From Filimonas zeae (GTDB lineage: Bacteria; Bacteroidota; Bacteroidia; Chitinophagales; Chitinophagaceae), in the NCBI RefSeq assembly GCF_014641615.1, contig NZ_BMIB01000001.1, forward strand, positions 1,612,769 through 1,676,768: a stretch of DNA of 64,000 nt, written 5' to 3'. Position numbers and translations under genes: made by a program. The notes beneath the pieces are model-generated. The model searched no databases and was not told the DNA's origin. It saw nothing but the letters and a program-made list of their open reading frames with translations. Within the stretch, counting starts at the first letter, position 1; the number at the start of each line of letters is the position of its first letter. Positions 1-9,268 of the stretch are shown here, in pieces.

Positions 1-783
1 CTGCCGCAGGAGCATGTGAAAAACCTGCCGCAGACCCCAGGCGTTTATTATTTTCACGATAGTAAGGGCAGTGTTATTTATGTAGGTAAAGCCAGGTGCC
101 TGCGCAAGCGGGTAATCAGCCATTTTACAGGGCTGGATACCGGTAAAAAACGCCAGGGCTTTTTACGCGAAATACACAGCATCAGCTTTAAAGAATGCCC
201 TACGGAGTTAACAGCGTCTATACTGGAAAGTGTGGAAATTAAAAGGCTGTGGCCGGTGTACAACGTAAGCCAGAAACATGCGGAAAAGTTGTATGGTATT
301 TATCTGTTTGAAGATGGCAGGGGCTATCTGCGCCTGGCCATTGATAAAAAGCGCAAACTGCTGGAACCCTTAGTGGCGTTTAGTGTGCTGAGCGATGCCA
401 ACCGCTACCTGTGGAAGCTGGTGAAGGATTTTGAACTGGATGCAGTGTATTGTTTTCTGGATCGTTCTGTAAAAGAAAGCGCACTTACCGATACGCCGGA
501 TGTATACAACGCAAGAGTACAACTGGCCGTATTACGAATGCAGGAGGAAAAGGGCACTTACGCCATTCTGGAAACCTGCGAAATAACCAAAAACATATCC
601 TGTATTCTGATAGAAAAAGGGCGCTTCTTTGGTATGGGCGTATTGCCCGACAAAAGTGCCGCGCAGGAGATTGAACTCATACGTACCCATATGACGCCTT
701 ATCCGGAAAACGAAACATTAAAAAGTATGCTCAGAAGCTACTCCGATAAATATCCCGCCCGGGTAAGGCAGCTGGGGTTATAA
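1..783 (+). CDS. GIY-YIG nuclease domain protein, 3' part
   Basis: The frame is open from base 1. A GTG at 16 could serve as a start, but codons 1-5 (LPQEH) read on without a stop, so the gene most likely begins upstream of the window. The visible part opens with a GIY-YIG endonuclease fold: TPGVYYFHDSKG, then IYVGKARCLRKRV. This is the UvrC-like module that cuts DNA with a Tyr/Arg/Glu active site. About 170 residues follow without a recognised motif. In Bacteroidota such a domain often sits behind a DnaQ-like 3'-5' exonuclease domain, in a protein of roughly 450 residues. A missing N-terminal exonuclease half is therefore my inference, not something seen. The gene ends 4 bp before the convergent AsmA-like gene. 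Confidence 0.75.
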   Translation: MPQEHVKNLPQTPGVYYFHDSKGSVIYVGKARCLRKRVISHFTGLDTGKKRQGFLREIHSISFKECPTELTASILESVEIKRLWPVYNVSQKHAEKLYGIYLFEDGRGYLRLAIDKKRKLLEPLVAFSVLSDANRYLWKLVKDFELDAVYCFLDRSVKESALTDTPDVYNARVQLAVLRMQEEKGTYAILETCEITKNISCILIEKGRFFGMGVLPDKSAAQEIELIRTHMTPYPENETLKSMLRSYSDKYPARVRQLGL

Positions 784-787
784 TAAA

Positions 788-2443
788 TTAATCATTTTTT
801 ACAGTGGCCACAACGCCCGTCATAATGGTTTTCCAAAGCAGGCTAAAGAAAGATTTATCCGGCGCACGCTCAAAATAGGCGTGGCGCGTTTTTAGTGCTT
901 CACCCTTTTTGGGGTTCTCTTTGGTAAACACAAATGTTTTGGCAATAAAGTTGGCCAGGCCCTTCTTTTTCAACTCACCGTCATCATCCTTTTTTAAGAT
1001 GGTTACATCCAGATCGTTGTAGGCCACTCTTAAATCGCCATTTGCACTGTTGTTGTTGCCTTTCATAAATACATAAAACTGTTTTATGTTGGCTTTTTTT
1101 ACTTCAAACAACCCTAATGGTACGGTGGCTTTGTTCAGGCTGGTACCATCCATTTTACCCATACTGGCTTCCACGGTAAACAGGCCCTCTTTCAGGTGCG
1201 CCATGTCAAACTTCCAGGTGGTTTTCATATCCCCGTCGTTCATAAACTTACAGGTAGCATTTATCTGCATAGTGGGGTTGGCGGCTATTCTTTCTTCCCG
1301 GTTGGTAACATTGCTGATGGTTCCGTTTACACCGGTAAATTGTATAGTTCCCATCTGGCCCGATTTGGGGTTAAACTCGCGGTATAATATCTCAAACCGG
1401 TGCAGACCTATTTTGTCAATTGCCAGGGGCAACGGAATGCGCCCTACCTGCTGGTGCGGGTAACGGCCTGTTTTATTCTGTCCGCTCGGTGGCAGGGCCT
1501 TGTCACTGTATATTTCTACTTCCCCTTTATATATATCCACGCTTTTGGCATTAATACCCTGTTCAGAAAGGGCAGACCACCAGTCTGCCTCTTTCACTAC
1601 GGCAGAGTCTGCTTTCAGGTCGTAACGGTCTTGCCGGAAACGTAGCTTTTTGCTGAAGGTAGCTTTATCGCCAATGGGTTTTAGCGATACGCCCCAGGCC
1701 TGAATAGAATTAGCTACCGTTTCAATCCGTAGCGAGTCTATTTTAAAACGATACAGGTTATTGGCTGTTTTCAGTTCGTACTCTTTCAAAAATATGCTGG
1801 CTTCGCGGGCATATAAAAAGCGCGTAGCATCGTTCTGCGTAGTATCGTTAAACAGAATATCGTTGAAGTAAAAAGTAAGGTCTTTTAAATGCACCTCTTT
1901 GTTTTTCTGGTCCATATCGTAATAATCTACCGCTACATGCTGCACGGTAGTATGGGCCAGTTTAAACGATTCAATCTGTTTGCTTACGCGCTGGTACAGG
2001 GTGGTGGTGGTATCCTTTACGCGGTTATAAGCGCGCTTACGGTGATAGATTTTAATTACCGGTTCTTTCAGATACAGATCCTGCAGGTCAATATGCTTTT
2101 TATCCAGTAAGTCCAGCGGTGTAATGCCTTTTATCTGTAAAGCCCCCAGCGATACGCGAAAAATATCGTCCGGTGCCTGCTGCCGTGCATCCAGCTGTTG
2201 CAGCCAGGCGCTATCCGGCAGCAGCTGTGCATTTATTACTGTAACTGTGGAATTTATTACATCAATTTCTACTTTGTCCAGCTGTAGCCGATACAAACTA
2301 TCAGATCCGTTTCTTACCAGTTCTTCCAGTTTGCTTTTAATCAGCGGTTCAAAATCTTTGCTTTTGCGGGTGCTGAGATATATGATAACGCCTGCGGCTA
2401 TTGCCAGCACGGTTATACCTGCTATCCATAGTACTTTTTTCAT
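788..2443 (-). CDS. AsmA-like / DUF748-type membrane-anchored protein
   Basis: A 551-residue protein with one N-terminal transmembrane helix (about residues 3-25) followed by a short basic stop and a long beta-rich region that would lie in the periplasm. The composition, with repeated phrases such as 'LQLDKVEIDVINSTVTVINA' and 'LYRFKIDSLRIETVANSIQA', matches AsmA/DUF748-type proteins. These are thought to form elongated lipid-transfer or outer membrane homeostasis structures. No catalytic motif is seen. It lies 27 bp downstream of the Ca2+-ATPase gene on the same strand, so the two are probably co-transcribed. The family call rests on architecture rather than a signature motif; it could be a lineage-specific protein of the same fold. 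Confidence 0.5.
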   Translation of the reverse strand: MKKVLWIAGITVLAIAAGVIIYLSTRKSKDFEPLIKSKLEELVRNGSDSLYRLQLDKVEIDVINSTVTVINAQLLPDSAWLQQLDARQQAPDDIFRVSLGALQIKGITPLDLLDKKHIDLQDLYLKEPVIKIYHRKRAYNRVKDTTTTLYQRVSKQIESFKLAHTTVQHVAVDYYDMDQKNKEVHLKDLTFYFNDILFNDTTQNDATRFLYAREASIFLKEYELKTANNLYRFKIDSLRIETVANSIQAWGVSLKPIGDKATFSKKLRFRQDRYDLKADSAVVKEADWWSALSEQGINAKSVDIYKGEVEIYSDKALPPSGQNKTGRYPHQQVGRIPLPLAIDKIGLHRFEILYREFNPKSGQMGTIQFTGVNGTISNVTNREERIAANPTMQINATCKFMNDGDMKTTWKFDMAHLKEGLFTVEASMGKMDGTSLNKATVPLGLFEVKKANIKQFYVFMKGNNNSANGDLRVAYNDLDVTILKKDDDGELKKKGLANFIAKTFVFTKENPKKGEALKTRHAYFERAPDKSFFSLLWKTIMTGVVATVKND

Positions 2444-2470
2444 GGGTTCGGTTTTCTGTTGTTGAGTAGT

Positions 2471-5110
2471 TTATACAATCAGGTTCAGCTTTTTCAGTAT
2501 CCGTATTACCAGAACTGAGCCAATGCTGAAGCCCGATGCCAGAAACCAGTCTAACTGCGTCATACTCTCCACCCGCAACGCGCGCGATAAGGCCGGTACC
2601 ACCAGGGTAAGCAGGGTAATGCCCAGGCTGCTTAGCATGGCCAGCCACACGTAACGGTTACGGAACACTTCATTGTTAAAAAACGATGCTTTGGCCGAAG
2701 CCATGTTTAACACATGCAGCAGCTGACAAAAGATTAAGGTAAAAAAGAAGGTGTTATTGGAAGCGGCACTGGCTTCGCCCTGTAGTTCACCTACCCAGGC
2801 GGCACCCAGCGAGGCGGCTGCAATTACGGCAGAATATATCCAGATACTTATCCAGCGGCGTTTATCCAGCAGTGGCTGGCGCGGATCTTTCGGTTTTTTT
2901 TTCATCACCTCTGCATTGCCATCGGCCACGCCCAGCGCCAGTGCAGGCAGTACATCGGTAATCAGATTAATAAACAATATCTGCAAAGCAAACAACTGAA
3001 AGGGCAGGTTAAATGCGGCACAAACACCTATCACCAGTAGCTCGCTCAGGTTACAGCTTAACAGGAATATTACAAACAGGCGAATGTTATCGAATATAAT
3101 GCGGCCCTGTTTAACGGCATCTACAATGCTGGAAAATGCATCGTCTTTCAGTATCATATCGGCCACTTCCTGGGTAACCTGTGTGCCGCGTATACCCATG
3201 GCAATGCCTATATCAGCTTTCTTCAGGGCAGGGGCGTCATTTACACCATCACCCGTCATGGCTACAATATCATGGTTTTCCTGTAACACACTTACCAGGT
3301 CCAGCTTTTGTTTGGGGCTTACCCGTGCAAACACGCTGGCTTTGCGCCAGGTGGTTTTCTGCTCGTTGCTAAGGCCTTCGGTATCGGGCATGTCTTTACC
3401 GGTAATTACCTTTTCTTCCTGCTCGCCAATATCCAGCTGGCCGGCAATATTCAGGGCGGTGGCGGGGTGGTCGCCTGTAAGCATCATAATTTGTATGTGC
3501 GCATGGTGGCATTCTGCAATGGCTTGTTTTACATCTTCCCGCGGCGGGTCTAAAAAGCCTGCCAGCCCCACAAATACCAGCTCTTCTGCCAGCTGCTGTG
3601 GTTCCTGGTCTGTTTCGCGCAGGGCAAAGGCAAGCGGCTTTAAACCCTTAGCGGCCAGTGCTTCTGTATGGTCCAGCCATTTTTTGCGTTCCCCTTCTTC
3701 TAAGGGGGCGGGTTGGCCATCCTGTAATATTTGTGTGCAGTGTTCCAGCAGGTTTTCTGTAGCGCCTTTGGCGGTAATGATAAAGCCGCCTTCTTTGCGT
3801 TGCAGTGTGCTCATAATTTTCACATCCGAATCAAAAGGCATTTCTTTTACCCGGCTGTACTGCTTGCGCCATTCCTCTGCGTTGGCACCTGCTTTTGCAG
3901 CAAACTCCAGCAGACTCACCTCCAGCGGGTCGCCAATGCCTTTGGCGGCTTCTTCTTTAGAAGTATCTACAGATGCGTTATTGCATAGTACGGCTACTTT
4001 CAGCAGGCTGTCCCACGCGGCATTGTCCTGCTTTTCCGGTTTGTCCTGTATGGCTATTTCCTCACCAGGCGGCAGGTTTACGGCCGTTACATCCATGCGG
4101 TTTTCTGTAAGCGTACCGGTTTTATCGGTACAGATTACGGTTACCGATCCCAGGGTTTCCACGGCGCTTAATTTCTTTACAATTACGTTGCGGCGGGCCA
4201 TCAGCATCATACCTCTGGCCAGGGCCAGCGTAGCTACAATGGGTAAACCCTCCGGTATAGCGGCTACTGCCAGGGCAATAGAGGTTTCCAGCATTTCCTG
4301 CACGGGTACTTTGTTCAGCAGGCCCGCTATGAATATAATGGCTACTATTACCAGGGTAATACCCATCAGCCTTTTGCTAAAGTTGTCCAGCTTTTTCTCC
4401 AGCGGGGTGGCGGCCTTTTTAGCGCTTTGTACCATACTGGCAATGGCTCCCAGCTCTGTGTTCATGCCGGTGGTGGTACAAATAAGTCTGGCGTTGCCCT
4501 TACGTATAAAAGTACCCTTAAACAGCATGTTGTGCCGTTCTGCCAATGGTACATCGCCCTGCAGGGTATCTGTGTTTTTATCTACGGGTACCGATTCGCC
4601 GGTAAGCGCACTTTCATCGGCCTGTAGCTGTGTGGCTTCTGCCAGCCTTCCATCGGCCGGTACCATATCTCCGGCTTCTACCAGCAGTATATCGCCGGGT
4701 ACAATATCATCGGCGCTAATCTCCTGCACCTTGCCATCGCGCAGTACTCTGGCCTGCTGCTGCGTCATTTTACTCAGCGCTTCCATAGAGCGGGCTGCCT
4801 GCCATTCCATAATAAAACCAATGATGGTGTTTACGGCAATTACCACCAATATGGCTACCGCATCGGCATATTCCTTAAAAAAAAACGATAGCCCTGCTGC
4901 ACCTGCCAACAGGTAAACCACCGGGCTTTTCAACTGATTGAGTAAAATAAGAAACGGGCGCACGCGTGTGCCGGAAGAGGTAACATTCTTACCATGCTTT
5001 TCCAGCAATTCAGTAATACGGTCAGCGGCAAGTCCTTTTGCGGTATCTGTACCCAGTTCCCGGGCTACAGCGGTACTTTCTGCGTTGTACACAGGTGTAT
5101 TTTCGGCCAT
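2471..5110 (-). CDS. P-type calcium-transporting ATPase (P2 type)
   Basis: An 879-residue cation pump of the inner membrane that couples ATP hydrolysis to ion export. All landmark motifs are visible in order: an N-terminal cation ATPase region, the actuator loop TGES, the P2-type transmembrane signature PEGLP, the phosphorylation site DKTGTLT (about residue 325), a KGA ATP-binding motif in the N domain, TGDHPATA, and the hinge TGDGVNDAP (about residue 620). Several C-terminal transmembrane helices follow. PEGLP together with the C-terminal cation-ATPase region points to the SERCA/PMCA Ca2+ group. Bacterial members have also been assigned Mn2+ or Na+, so substrate is an inference. Start chosen at the ATG at 5110. 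The region just upstream (5111-5150) is low complexity with AAAGGT/AAAAGT runs. Confidence 0.9.
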   Translation of the reverse strand: MAENTPVYNAESTAVARELGTDTAKGLAADRITELLEKHGKNVTSSGTRVRPFLILLNQLKSPVVYLLAGAAGLSFFFKEYADAVAILVVIAVNTIIGFIMEWQAARSMEALSKMTQQQARVLRDGKVQEISADDIVPGDILLVEAGDMVPADGRLAEATQLQADESALTGESVPVDKNTDTLQGDVPLAERHNMLFKGTFIRKGNARLICTTTGMNTELGAIASMVQSAKKAATPLEKKLDNFSKRLMGITLVIVAIIFIAGLLNKVPVQEMLETSIALAVAAIPEGLPIVATLALARGMMLMARRNVIVKKLSAVETLGSVTVICTDKTGTLTENRMDVTAVNLPPGEEIAIQDKPEKQDNAAWDSLLKVAVLCNNASVDTSKEEAAKGIGDPLEVSLLEFAAKAGANAEEWRKQYSRVKEMPFDSDVKIMSTLQRKEGGFIITAKGATENLLEHCTQILQDGQPAPLEEGERKKWLDHTEALAAKGLKPLAFALRETDQEPQQLAEELVFVGLAGFLDPPREDVKQAIAECHHAHIQIMMLTGDHPATALNIAGQLDIGEQEEKVITGKDMPDTEGLSNEQKTTWRKASVFARVSPKQKLDLVSVLQENHDIVAMTGDGVNDAPALKKADIGIAMGIRGTQVTQEVADMILKDDAFSSIVDAVKQGRIIFDNIRLFVIFLLSCNLSELLVIGVCAAFNLPFQLFALQILFINLITDVLPALALGVADGNAEVMKKKPKDPRQPLLDKRRWISIWIYSAVIAAASLGAAWVGELQGEASAASNNTFFFTLIFCQLLHVLNMASAKASFFNNEVFRNRYVWLAMLSSLGITLLTLVVPALSRALRVESMTQLDWFLASGFSIGSVLVIRILKKLNLIV

Positions 5111-5198
5111 GCTACAAGTTAAAGGTTAAAAGCAAAAGGTAAAAGTCAAAAAGGGGGCCGCTTTTCAAGTTTTCTTACCAGGCTTTTTAGTTTCCCGC

Positions 5199-5206
5199 TA
5201 TATTTG
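5199..5206 (+). promoter_or_regulatory. Bacteroidota-type -7 promoter element of tex
   Basis: TATATTTG fits the Bacteroidota primary sigma -7 consensus TAnnTTTG and ends 20 bp before the tex start codon at 5227, which implies a very short 5' leader. No clean TTTG -33 element is seen, only T-rich sequence at about 5165-5175. Confidence 0.5.
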
Positions 5207-5226
5207 CACCCCTTTAATGACCATCT

Positions 5227-7479
5227 ATGTTAGAATTTGCACAAAGTATAGCCGCTAAGCTGAACCTACGTATACAACAGACTGAGGCTGTGCTTACCCT
5301 GTTAGCCGAAGGAGCCACTATACCCTTTATTGCCCGTTACCGGAAAGATAAAACCGGCGCGCTGGATGAGGTTCAGATACAGCAGATACAGGACGAAGCC
5401 AAGGCGCTGAAAGAGTTTACAGAACGGAAAGCCACTATTGAAAAATCTATTACCGAGCAGGGTAAAATGACGGAAGCCCTGCAGGCAAAAATTAATAAAG
5501 CAGTTACGCTGGCAGAGCTGGAGGATATTTACCTGCCTTACAAACCCAAACGCAAAACCAAAGCACAAACGGCCCGCGAAAACGGATTGGAGCCACTGGC
5601 ATTGCTGCTGCTGGAGCAAACGGAAGCAGATATAGACAGCGAAGCTGTACAGTTCCTGAACGATAAAGTAGCTTCTGCCGATGACGCTTTACAAGGTGCG
5701 CGCGATATTATTGCGGAAATGGTGAACGAAGATGCCGTGGTACGTGCCAAAACCCGTAAGCTGTTTGAAAATACGGCCACCATACAAAGTAAGGTGCTGC
5801 CGGAAAAAGAAACAGAAGGCGTGAAGTACAAAGACTATTTCGATTTCTCTGAACCTATTCATAAAGTACCTTCTCACCGTATTCTCGCTATTCTGCGTGG
5901 TTTTCTGGAAGGCTTTCTGCGCGTGTCTATTTCACCCGTGGAAGAAGAGGCCATTGAGCCTATTGAAAAGCTGTATGTAAAAGGTATGTCGCCTGCTTCT
6001 ACGCATATACGTAAAGCGGTTAAAGATTCTTACCGCCGTTTATTGCAGCCGAGCCTGGAATCGGAATTCAGAACCATTCTGAAACAGAAGGGCGATGAAG
6101 AAGCCATTACGGTGTTTGCTGAAAACCTGCGCCAGCTGTTATTGGGCTCACCCCTGGGTAGCAAACGCATTCTGGCTATTGACCCCGGTTATCGTACGGG
6201 TTGTAAAGTGGTTTGCCTGGATGAAAAAGGCGAACTGCAACACAACGATGTTATTTATATACATGAAAAGAACCGCCTGGCAGATGCGGAATACAAAATA
6301 AGAGATCTGGTTGCGCGCTATAACACACAGGTATTTGCCATTGGCGATGGTACCGCCGGCCGCGAAACAGAACAGTTTATTAAACAACTGCAATTGAACC
6401 TGCCGGTGTTTCTGGTAAATGAAGATGGCGCATCGGTATACTCTGCTTCTGAAACAGCGCGGGAAGAATTTCCTGATCATGATGTTACCGTACGTGGTTC
6501 GGTAAGTATCGGTCGTCGTTTAATGGATCCACTGGCCGAGTTGGTAAAGATTGATCCCAAGAGCATTGGGGTAGGGCAGTACCAGCACGATGTAAACCAA
6601 TTCCGTTTAAAAGAGCGTCTGGACCAGACCGTGGTAAGCTGCGTAAACGCCGTAGGCGTAAACCTGAACACGGCCAGCAAACACCTGCTTAGTTATGTGA
6701 GTGGTATTGGCCCCACACTGGCAGAGAACATTATTAAACACCGCAGCGAAATTGGACGCTTCAGCAGCCGCCAGGAATTGCTGAAAGTGCCCCGCCTGGG
6801 TAATAAAGCTTTTGAACAGTGCGCCGGTTTCTTGCGCATTGCGGAAGGCGCTCATATTCTGGATGCCAGTGCCGTACATCCGGAAGCCTATGCTATGGTA
6901 GAAAAGATGGCGGCAGACCTCAACACCGATCTGCGTACCCTTATTGGCAACGAAAAGCTGGTTAACAGCATCGACGCTAAAAAGTACATTACCGAACAGT
7001 TTGGTGAGCACACTATTAAGGACATTCTGAACGAATTAAAGAAACCCGGGCTGGACCCGCGTAGTGAGCTGGAGCAGTTTGAGTATGCCAGTATTTATAA
7101 AATAGAAGATGTAAACGTGGGTATGGTTGTGCCGGGCGTAGTAACCAACATTACCCGCTTTGGTGCATTTGTAGATATAGGTGTAAAACAAGACGGGCTG
7201 GTGCACGTAAGCGAAATTTCTCACCAGTTTATTACCGATCCCTCTGAGGCATTAAAACTGAACCAGAAAGTGCAGGTAAAAGTGCTGGAGGTAGATGTTG
7301 TACGCAAGCGGATAGCCCTTTCTATTAAGCAAACAGAAGAGGCACCTGCCCGTGGAGCCAGCCGTAAAAGCGGAGGAAACGACAAACCACGCCCCAACGC
7401 CGGTAAAAAAGAAGACGATTTAAGCGGTTTGAGCGTAAATGACGCGCTGGCGCAGCTGAAGAAGAAATTTGGCAAATAA
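5227..7479 (+). CDS. tex: Tex family RNA-binding transcription accessory protein
   Basis: A 750-residue cytoplasmic nucleic-acid-binding protein, full length for the Tex family. It has an N-terminal helical Tex domain (about 1-190, with the family phrase 'TIPFIARYRKDKTGALDEVQ'). A YqgF-like RNase H fold follows from about residue 318 (ILAIDPGYRTGCK). Tandem helix-hairpin-helix motifs lie at about 490-560 (HLLSYVSGIGPTLAENII), and an S1 RNA-binding domain at about 640-710 (GVVTNITRFGAFVDIG). A basic, low-complexity tail ends the protein. Tex binds RNA and is linked to transcription and RNA turnover. It is monocistronic here: its own promoter-like element lies upstream and a strong hairpin terminator lies about 60 bp downstream. 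Confidence 0.95.
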   Translation: MLEFAQSIAAKLNLRIQQTEAVLTLLAEGATIPFIARYRKDKTGALDEVQIQQIQDEAKALKEFTERKATIEKSITEQGKMTEALQAKINKAVTLAELEDIYLPYKPKRKTKAQTARENGLEPLALLLLEQTEADIDSEAVQFLNDKVASADDALQGARDIIAEMVNEDAVVRAKTRKLFENTATIQSKVLPEKETEGVKYKDYFDFSEPIHKVPSHRILAILRGFLEGFLRVSISPVEEEAIEPIEKLYVKGMSPASTHIRKAVKDSYRRLLQPSLESEFRTILKQKGDEEAITVFAENLRQLLLGSPLGSKRILAIDPGYRTGCKVVCLDEKGELQHNDVIYIHEKNRLADAEYKIRDLVARYNTQVFAIGDGTAGRETEQFIKQLQLNLPVFLVNEDGASVYSASETAREEFPDHDVTVRGSVSIGRRLMDPLAELVKIDPKSIGVGQYQHDVNQFRLKERLDQTVVSCVNAVGVNLNTASKHLLSYVSGIGPTLAENIIKHRSEIGRFSSRQELLKVPRLGNKAFEQCAGFLRIAEGAHILDASAVHPEAYAMVEKMAADLNTDLRTLIGNEKLVNSIDAKKYITEQFGEHTIKDILNELKKPGLDPRSELEQFEYASIYKIEDVNVGMVVPGVVTNITRFGAFVDIGVKQDGLVHVSEISHQFITDPSEALKLNQKVQVKVLEVDVVRKRIALSIKQTEEAPARGASRKSGGNDKPRPNAGKKEDDLSGLSVNDALAQLKKKFGK

Positions 7480-7541
7480 TCAATTGTATTGCGCTGCGAG
7501 GAGGGATTCTGGCCCCCTGTTGTAGTAATTTGTGTAAATAT

Positions 7542-7577
7542 AAAAGGCCTTCCCGGCAAATGGGAAGGCCTTTTTTT
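7542..7577 (+). terminator. Rho-independent terminator after tex
   Basis: The stem AAGGCCTTCCC / GGGAAGGCCTT has a short loop and is followed by a run of seven T. It lies about 60 bp after the tex stop codon. Confidence 0.85.
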
Positions 7578-7582
7578 CATTT

Positions 7583-7939
7583 ATACATCTTTCTGGTTTG
7601 TTCAGAAAAATTTCTAGCTAAGCCAGAAATCTTTCTGAGTTACTGGGAAATGTTTCTGATTAATACAGAAGCGTTTCTGTTTAATTTAGAAAGCTTTCTA
7701 CATAGATGAGAAATGTTTCTGATTCAGTTGGGAGATTTTCTGGTTAGGTTAGAAAGCTTTTTGGCTCAGGTAGAAAGTTTTCTGGTTTGGTTGGAAAGTT
7801 TTCTGATTGAGGTAGAAAGATTTTTGTACCAACTGGAAATGTTTCTGCATATTATAGAAAGGTTTCTGAGAAAGTTGGAAAGTTTTCCTGGTGAATCAGA
7901 AAGTTTTCCAGGTGAACCAGAAAGCTTTTCCATTTTGCT
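7583..7939. repeat. 17-unit, 21-bp phased tandem repeat array
   Basis: Units of exactly 21 bp start at 7583, 7604, 7625, 7646, 7667, 7688, 7709, 7730, 7751, 7772, 7793, 7814, 7835, 7856, 7877, 7898 and 7919. No insertion or deletion breaks the register. Each has a conserved dyad core close to AGAAAnnTTTCT and a diverged 9-bp spacer; unit 7688 carries a perfect AGAAAGCTTTCT. The first unit keeps only the right half of the core. Because 21 is divisible by three, units 6-17 also read as heptads (for example ESFLVWL, ESFLIEV, ERFLYQL) in an open frame from an ATG at 7713 to 7964. However, a TGA at 7707-7709 stops that frame upstream, the opposite strand is equally open, and the phase is kept in the units that contain stops. 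I therefore do not call a gene. A binding array, a structured RNA, or a slippage-grown satellite are all possible. Confidence 0.9.
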
Positions 7940-8088
7940 GTTGCACTGCTCCACAGATCCGTAACGTACCCTTCAGCGGGGAATTTGCGCTTGCGCAACC
8001 GGATATTTAACTACGGGTGATATTGCCTCATGGCCGGAGTATGGTGGCATAGCCTACGCGGTCAGAACGGTATACCAGGATGCATAAA

Positions 8089-8130
8089 TAAAAACAGCAG
8101 CTATATTACTTTCAAATACAGCTGCTGTTT
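8089..8130 (-). terminator. Hairpin terminator of the minus-strand secreted protein gene
   Basis: Read on the minus strand, AAACAGCAGCT pairs with AGCTGCTGTTT (8120-8130 with 8092-8102) across a 17-nt loop, and is followed by TTTTT ATTTA. It lies about 75 bp past the stop of the gene ending at 8205. Confidence 0.6.
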
Positions 8131-8204
8131 ACAGGTAAAGATATGTTGCACACAGTTGCAACGGCTCAGGGGAAAGCTACCGTTTAAACCCCGGCAATTG
8201 CCAT

Positions 8205-8681
8205 TTACTCAATAATAATATAATTACAACCGGGGCCAATAGGTACATCTTCAATATCCAGATAATCTACAGCCCATTGCCCCTGCGCGCAGCCTACGCG
8301 AAAAAAGCGTGGGTCCGCATCAGTTGTGGCGGTGAAAATAACCCAGTATGTACCGGATGGAATAGTGCCAATATATTCTCCCTGTGCGCTTTCAACAGAA
8401 AAAAAGTACTGCTGAGCAGGGGAGGTAGTGGCATTGTAAAATTCAATAGTATAAATAGCGGTGCCAGCGGTGGAAGCATAAAGGTCCACATTTACAGGAG
8501 TAGTTTCATTGGTGTTATTTTTTACAGACATAGTACTACTGTTGTAAGCGCTGCCTGCTACGGGAAAATGTGGCCGGTATTGGGCCGGTGGCAGTTTGCG
8601 TTGAGCGGTTACTGTTTGTGTAATAAGTATTAACACTAATACAATGGCTGCAGACCGCAGCAGACGATACATGAATTTCAT
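8205..8681 (-). CDS. Small secreted protein of unknown function
   Basis: About 158 residues. The ATG at 8681 is preferred over an upstream TTG at 8687; it gives MKFMYRLLRSAAIVLVLILI, a clear signal peptide core, with likely cleavage after TQTVTAQ. The mature part is rich in Ser, Thr, Tyr and Ala, with phrases such as 'VDLYASTAGTAIYTIEFYNA' and 'YIGTIPSGTYWVIFTATTD'. These suggest a compact beta-sandwich exported to the periplasm or surface. No CHU_C sorting domain, lipobox or catalytic motif is visible. Two cysteines in the C-terminal part (VGCAQGQ and GPGCNY) could form a disulphide. I do not recognise a family. It stands alone between the repeat array and a pseudogene and has its own terminator. 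Confidence 0.65.
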   Translation of the reverse strand: MKFMYRLLRSAAIVLVLILITQTVTAQRKLPPAQYRPHFPVAGSAYNSSTMSVKNNTNETTPVNVDLYASTAGTAIYTIEFYNATTSPAQQYFFSVESAQGEYIGTIPSGTYWVIFTATTDADPRFFRVGCAQGQWAVDYLDIEDVPIGPGCNYIIIE

Positions 8682-8839
8682 AAGCAAACTTTAAGTGGTG
8701 AATAGGTGATAGCTGAAAATAAGCAGAAATATCTTATTATCCAAATTTGTACTATGATTGCGTGTGTGTGACTTAATTGAAGCATCTGGAAGTTGTATCT
8801 TAGCCAACGGGTTACTTACAACAATGGAAAGCCTGTGAG

Positions 8840-9243
8840 ATGTTTGCAGCAAAGGCGCTGGAGGTTGCTCAAAGATATGTTGATCCGATTGCAATTGTGA
8901 ATGAGGCAATAGAGCTGCAAAAGACGCTGACGCGTAATGGCAAACTGAGCAAGGCAATGGAGATAGACGCGGTAATAGAAAAAACTTATCCCCAGCCAAC
9001 CGGCTGCATCTGGTATGCCTGGATATATTTTTAAGGGGCAGCGAAACAGGGATGGATATAGCAGAGCAGTTACAGCAGGGTATTGGCTTTGTGTTTATTT
9101 CTGCCAGTACCTATACGTATATTGAGGAATGGGTGCAAACCATGCGGCCGATGGGTTTTATATCCAAACCTTTTCGTGAGCTGGATGCACTGCCGGTAAT
9201 TGAAGCTGCCATGGCGCAGGTGTTGCAAAATGGCAGCGTATAA
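8840..9243 (+). pseudogene. Broken response regulator receiver domain
   Basis: The frame that holds 9052-9243 reads upstream without a stop through 'LHLVCLDIFLRGSETGMDIA'. This contains the phosphoacceptor region of a CheY-like receiver (LDIFLKG...G). It continues to FVFISAS (the conserved Thr/Ser strand) and GFISKPFREL (the conserved Lys-Pro pair). The N-terminal half of the receiver is not in this frame. A different frame, 8840-9034 (AKALEVAQRYVDPIAIVNEA...), covers that part and does not show the acidic pocket. The frame must change near 8985-9005 for a continuous protein, and no output domain follows the stop at 9243. I read this as a decayed single-domain response regulator; which bases were lost cannot be told from this sequence alone. 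Confidence 0.6.
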
Positions 9244-9268
9244 GTGGTATCTGACTTTTAATCAGATA

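Noticed and set aside
3084-4916. 610-codon plus-strand frame over the Ca2+-ATPase gene
   Set aside because: It is the antisense of a clear P-type ATPase with all motifs. The translation is rich in Ser/Cys/Arg and matches no family.
7713-7964. Open frame of heptads (MFLIQLGDFLVRLE...) across the 21-bp array
   Set aside because: The frame starts inside unit 6, a TGA at 7707-7709 precedes it, and the opposite strand is equally open over the same units. The openness follows from the 21-bp repeat length.
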